From NCBI GenBank assembly GCA_025350595.1, contig JANXXP010000133.1:1-48690 (forward strand): DNA of 48,690 bases. Reading direction: 5' to 3'. Position 1 is the stretch's first letter. Each line of letters begins with the position of its first letter. A program made the position numbers and the translations under genes. Source of the DNA: Bacteroidota bacterium. GTDB taxonomy: Bacteria; Bacteroidota; Bacteroidia; Bacteroidales; VadinHA17. Under the pieces are notes generated by a model. The model was not told where the DNA came from. It worked only from the letters and a program-made list of their open reading frames with translations, and did no database searches. This document shows, piece after piece, positions 46,886-48,690 of the stretch.

Positions 46886-47887
46886 TCAGGGGAGATCGTC
46901 CTTTGGGTGTTTCCTGAAAATAATGAAGAAAGAGATTGCTCCTGTAATTACTACGAAAATCAGTTGCGATTCGTGGGTAAGAGTGGCATAGGCAAAACCA
47001 TCTTCGAGTGGGATTCCTTTAACAATATATAGTCCCTGCTGAATAATATAATGAAATGCTCCTATCCCTCCTGAAACAGGAGCTGACATGCCAAGTCCTC
47101 CAATTACAAGTATAAACAGACTGTCTCTTATTGTCAGAAATGAAGTACTTTCCAGAGAGAATACAACAACCCATGTCATGAGGGCATAATTGAACCAGAT
47201 GAAAACAGTATGGAATACGAATTCCCATTTCCTTTCCATATAAGCGATTGTTTTCAGACCATTAATAACTCCTCTGCCCACATCAAACATTTTTGAGAAA
47301 AACCTGATTTTGCGCAGAGAATGTTTATACCTGACTAAAAGAATGAATGTAACAATAATAACAAGGGAGAGGACAAGCCATATTATCCATGTTCCTCCAA
47401 ACATTTTTTGTATTGGAATCTGGATACTATTTTTAAGAAACATGCCAACCTGGGCTCCGCTTGTAAAGATAAGGATCACCATAAGAATCATAAGGGAAAC
47501 GAAGTCAATTGAACGTTCAACAACAACAGTTCCGATTAACTGATCTACCGGGATCTTTTCTTTTTTACCTAAGGCAACACAACGGGTTATCTCTCCCATT
47601 CTTGGTAATGCAAGATTGGCAAGGTAACCTGTCATCACAGAATAAAATGAGTTTTTCAACGAAGGGTTGTACCCAAGGGGGTGAATAAGTAATATCCATC
47701 TGCGGGAGCGACTGACGAATGCAAAAAAACCAAACAGAACTGACAAAATAAGCCAGTAGTAGTTAGCTCCTCTTAAATCATCTATAAACTTTTTTGTATC
47801 TACCTTCCTGAATGCCAGCCAAAGCAGAAGAATTCCAACAGCAAGGAAAGCCAGAAATTTCAAAGTCTGCAGGATACCTTTTCTCAC
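46886..47887 (-). CDS. Lysylphosphatidylglycerol-synthase-TM-like (UPF0104) membrane protein
   Basis: 333 residues with about seven to eight hydrophobic helices. SRRWILLIHPLGYNPSLKNSFYSVMTGYLANLALPRMGEITRCVAL is the family signature, and GGLGMSAPVSGGIGAFHYIIQQGLYIVKG near the end is equally typical. Only the membrane flippase-like domain is present, with no aminoacyl-phosphatidylglycerol synthase domain; such proteins may flip lipids or isoprenoid-linked sugars. The substrate is unknown. It starts 2 bases after the panD stop, so it is probably co-transcribed with panC-panD. Confidence 0.85.
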   Translation of the reverse strand: MRKGILQTLKFLAFLAVGILLLWLAFRKVDTKKFIDDLRGANYYWLILSVLFGFFAFVSRSRRWILLIHPLGYNPSLKNSFYSVMTGYLANLALPRMGEITRCVALGKKEKIPVDQLIGTVVVERSIDFVSLMILMVILIFTSGAQVGMFLKNSIQIPIQKMFGGTWIIWLVLSLVIIVTFILLVRYKHSLRKIRFFSKMFDVGRGVINGLKTIAYMERKWEFVFHTVFIWFNYALMTWVVVFSLESTSFLTIRDSLFILVIGGLGMSAPVSGGIGAFHYIIQQGLYIVKGIPLEDGFAYATLTHESQLIFVVITGAISFFIIFRKHPKDDLP

Positions 47888-47889
47888 CT

Positions 47890-48240
47890 TCAGATAAGTT
47901 TATTTGTTTTGGTATCGGGGAAAATAATTGTTGGGATGAATGCTTTTGCTTCCCCGAAATCGAGGAGAGCAAAAGACATAATTATAATAACATCACCTAC
48001 CAAAACTTTCCTGGCAGCTGCACCATTAAGACAAATATCTCCGGAACCTCTGATCCCTTTTATAACATAGGTCTCAAGACGCTCTCCGTTATTTAAATTC
48101 AGAACCTGAACCTTCTCATTCTCAATCAAATTTGAAGCATCCATTAAATCCTCATCGATTGTTATACTCCCTACATAATGGAGATTTGCGCCTGTTATGG
48201 TAACTTTATGAATTTTAGATTTGACTACTTCTATAAACAT
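47890..48240 (-). CDS. panD: Aspartate 1-decarboxylase precursor
   Basis: It makes beta-alanine for pantothenate. The 116-residue proenzyme self-cleaves between Gly24 and Ser25 (HYVGSITID), Ser25 becoming the pyruvoyl group. Conserved Arg54, Thr57 and Tyr58 (GERLETYVI) and [19 protein letters not shown] are in place. Length is normal. It lies between panC (53-base gap) and the flippase-like gene. Confidence 0.96.
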   Translation of the reverse strand: MFIEVVKSKIHKVTITGANLHYVGSITIDEDLMDASNLIENEKVQVLNLNNGERLETYVIKGIRGSGDICLNGAAARKVLVGDVIIIMSFALLDFGEAKAFIPTIIFPDTKTNKLI

Positions 48241-48293
48241 AGCAATAAATCTTGTTGAAAAAATTACGGTACAAAGGTAATTAACCTTTTGGT

Positions 48294-48690
48294 TCAGACC
48301 AACCCAAATTCAATATTATCTATAAGTCTGATTTTGCCCGCCTGAACAGCTATGCATCCAAAATATCGTTTCCCTGGTTTCATTTCAGCCCTTAAGTTTA
48401 CAGGAATTAGTTCTGTATCGTCCACAATCTCAAAATATTCGACTTTGAATTCCGGAATGATGTTGATGCTTTTTTCGACGAATGATTTTATTGAAGGGAT
48501 GTCATTTTCGGAAATCATTGCAGAGGCAGTTGATATTGTTTTATAAATAATGGGAGCGTGTCTTCTTATTTCCTGATTAAGAAGTGTGTTCCTGCTGCTC
48601 ATTGCCAAACCATCATTCTCCCTGATAATAGGATTTCCTACAACTTTTACTTTCCTTTTTGACAGTCTCACAAGTTCTTTAATAACAGCT
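48294..48690 (-). CDS. panC: Pantothenate synthetase, C-terminal part
   Basis: The gene runs off the right edge, so its start is missing; the GTG at 48671 in the ORF track is an internal Val. In-frame codons upstream to 48689 read [11 protein letters not shown]. It joins pantoate and beta-alanine using [25 protein letters not shown] carries the conserved R-E[10 protein letters not shown] segment that binds ATP. The end [15 protein letters not shown] and the [13 protein letters not shown] close are typical. Adjacent to panD, which supplies its beta-alanine. Confidence 0.96.
   Translation of the reverse strand, partial: AVIKELVRLSKRKVKVVGNPIIRENDGLAMSSRNTLLNQEIRRHAPIIYKTISTASAMISENDIPSIKSFVEKSINIIPEFKVEYFEIVDDTELIPVNLRAEMKPGKRYFGCIAVQAGKIRLIDNIEFGLV

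Overview
The window is a 48.7 kb piece of a Bacteroidota chromosome, most likely an anaerobic Bacteroidales-type organism. The evidence is a complete porP-gldK-gldL-gldM-gldN type IX secretion (T9SS) operon, GldA, several Bacteroidetes-only families (DUF4296, DUF4834, DUF5723-like), promoters of the TTTG-N19/21-TAnnTTTG type used by the Bacteroidetes primary sigma factor, and AT-rich leaders without Shine-Dalgarno sequences. I see no rRNA, tRNA, CRISPR array, transposase or prophage.

Layout. (1) 1-10.5 kb is a methionine/SAM block. After the tail of a DUF559 nuclease-like gene comes a well-formed promoter, a SAM-I (S-box) riboswitch and a tiny Met/Cys-rich leader ORF, then metY-hom-metH-metF on the plus strand. 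Converging on it is metK plus a stand-alone homocysteine S-methyltransferase; the metK leader carries what looks like a SAM-II riboswitch. (2) 10.5-12.4 kb: a universal stress protein and gldA. (3) 12.6-16.2 kb: asnS, rpoN and a PAP2-like membrane protein. (4) 16.1-22.7 kb, minus strand: a glycosyltransferase and radical SAM pair, an amidohydrolase and DUF4296 lipoprotein pair, and rbfA-methyltransferase-LolCE-type permease. (5) 23.0-30.6 kb, plus strand: trpS, then a tight cluster of four envelope proteins of unknown function. (6) 30.6-33.3 kb: mlaE-mlaF (minus) and manC (plus). (7) 33.4-42.8 kb, minus strand: topA, an arginase-fold protein with a degraded metal site, then porP-gldK-gldL-gldM-gldN, closed by a strong bidirectional terminator. 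(8) 42.9-48.7 kb: a class A penicillin-binding protein, radA, a flippase-like membrane protein, panD and the 3' part of panC.

How the genes work together. The first block makes homocysteine from O-acetylhomoserine, methylates it with MetH using methyl-THF from MetF, and activates methionine with MetK; both arms appear to sense SAM through different riboswitch classes. The por/gld genes build the ring and motor of the T9SS. Most other genes serve the cell envelope or are housekeeping.

The most interesting unexplained signals are: two SAM riboswitch classes in one pathway plus a sulfur-amino-acid leader peptide; a nearly identical dyad (TTTTGACTGCYYGTCAAA) upstream of both the usp-gldA unit and the porP-gldN operon; the metal-site-degraded arginase-like protein between topA and the T9SS operon; a family of C-rich palindromic repeats, one copy of which overlaps the DUF559 stop codon; and the four-gene envelope cluster at 24.1-30.6 kb.
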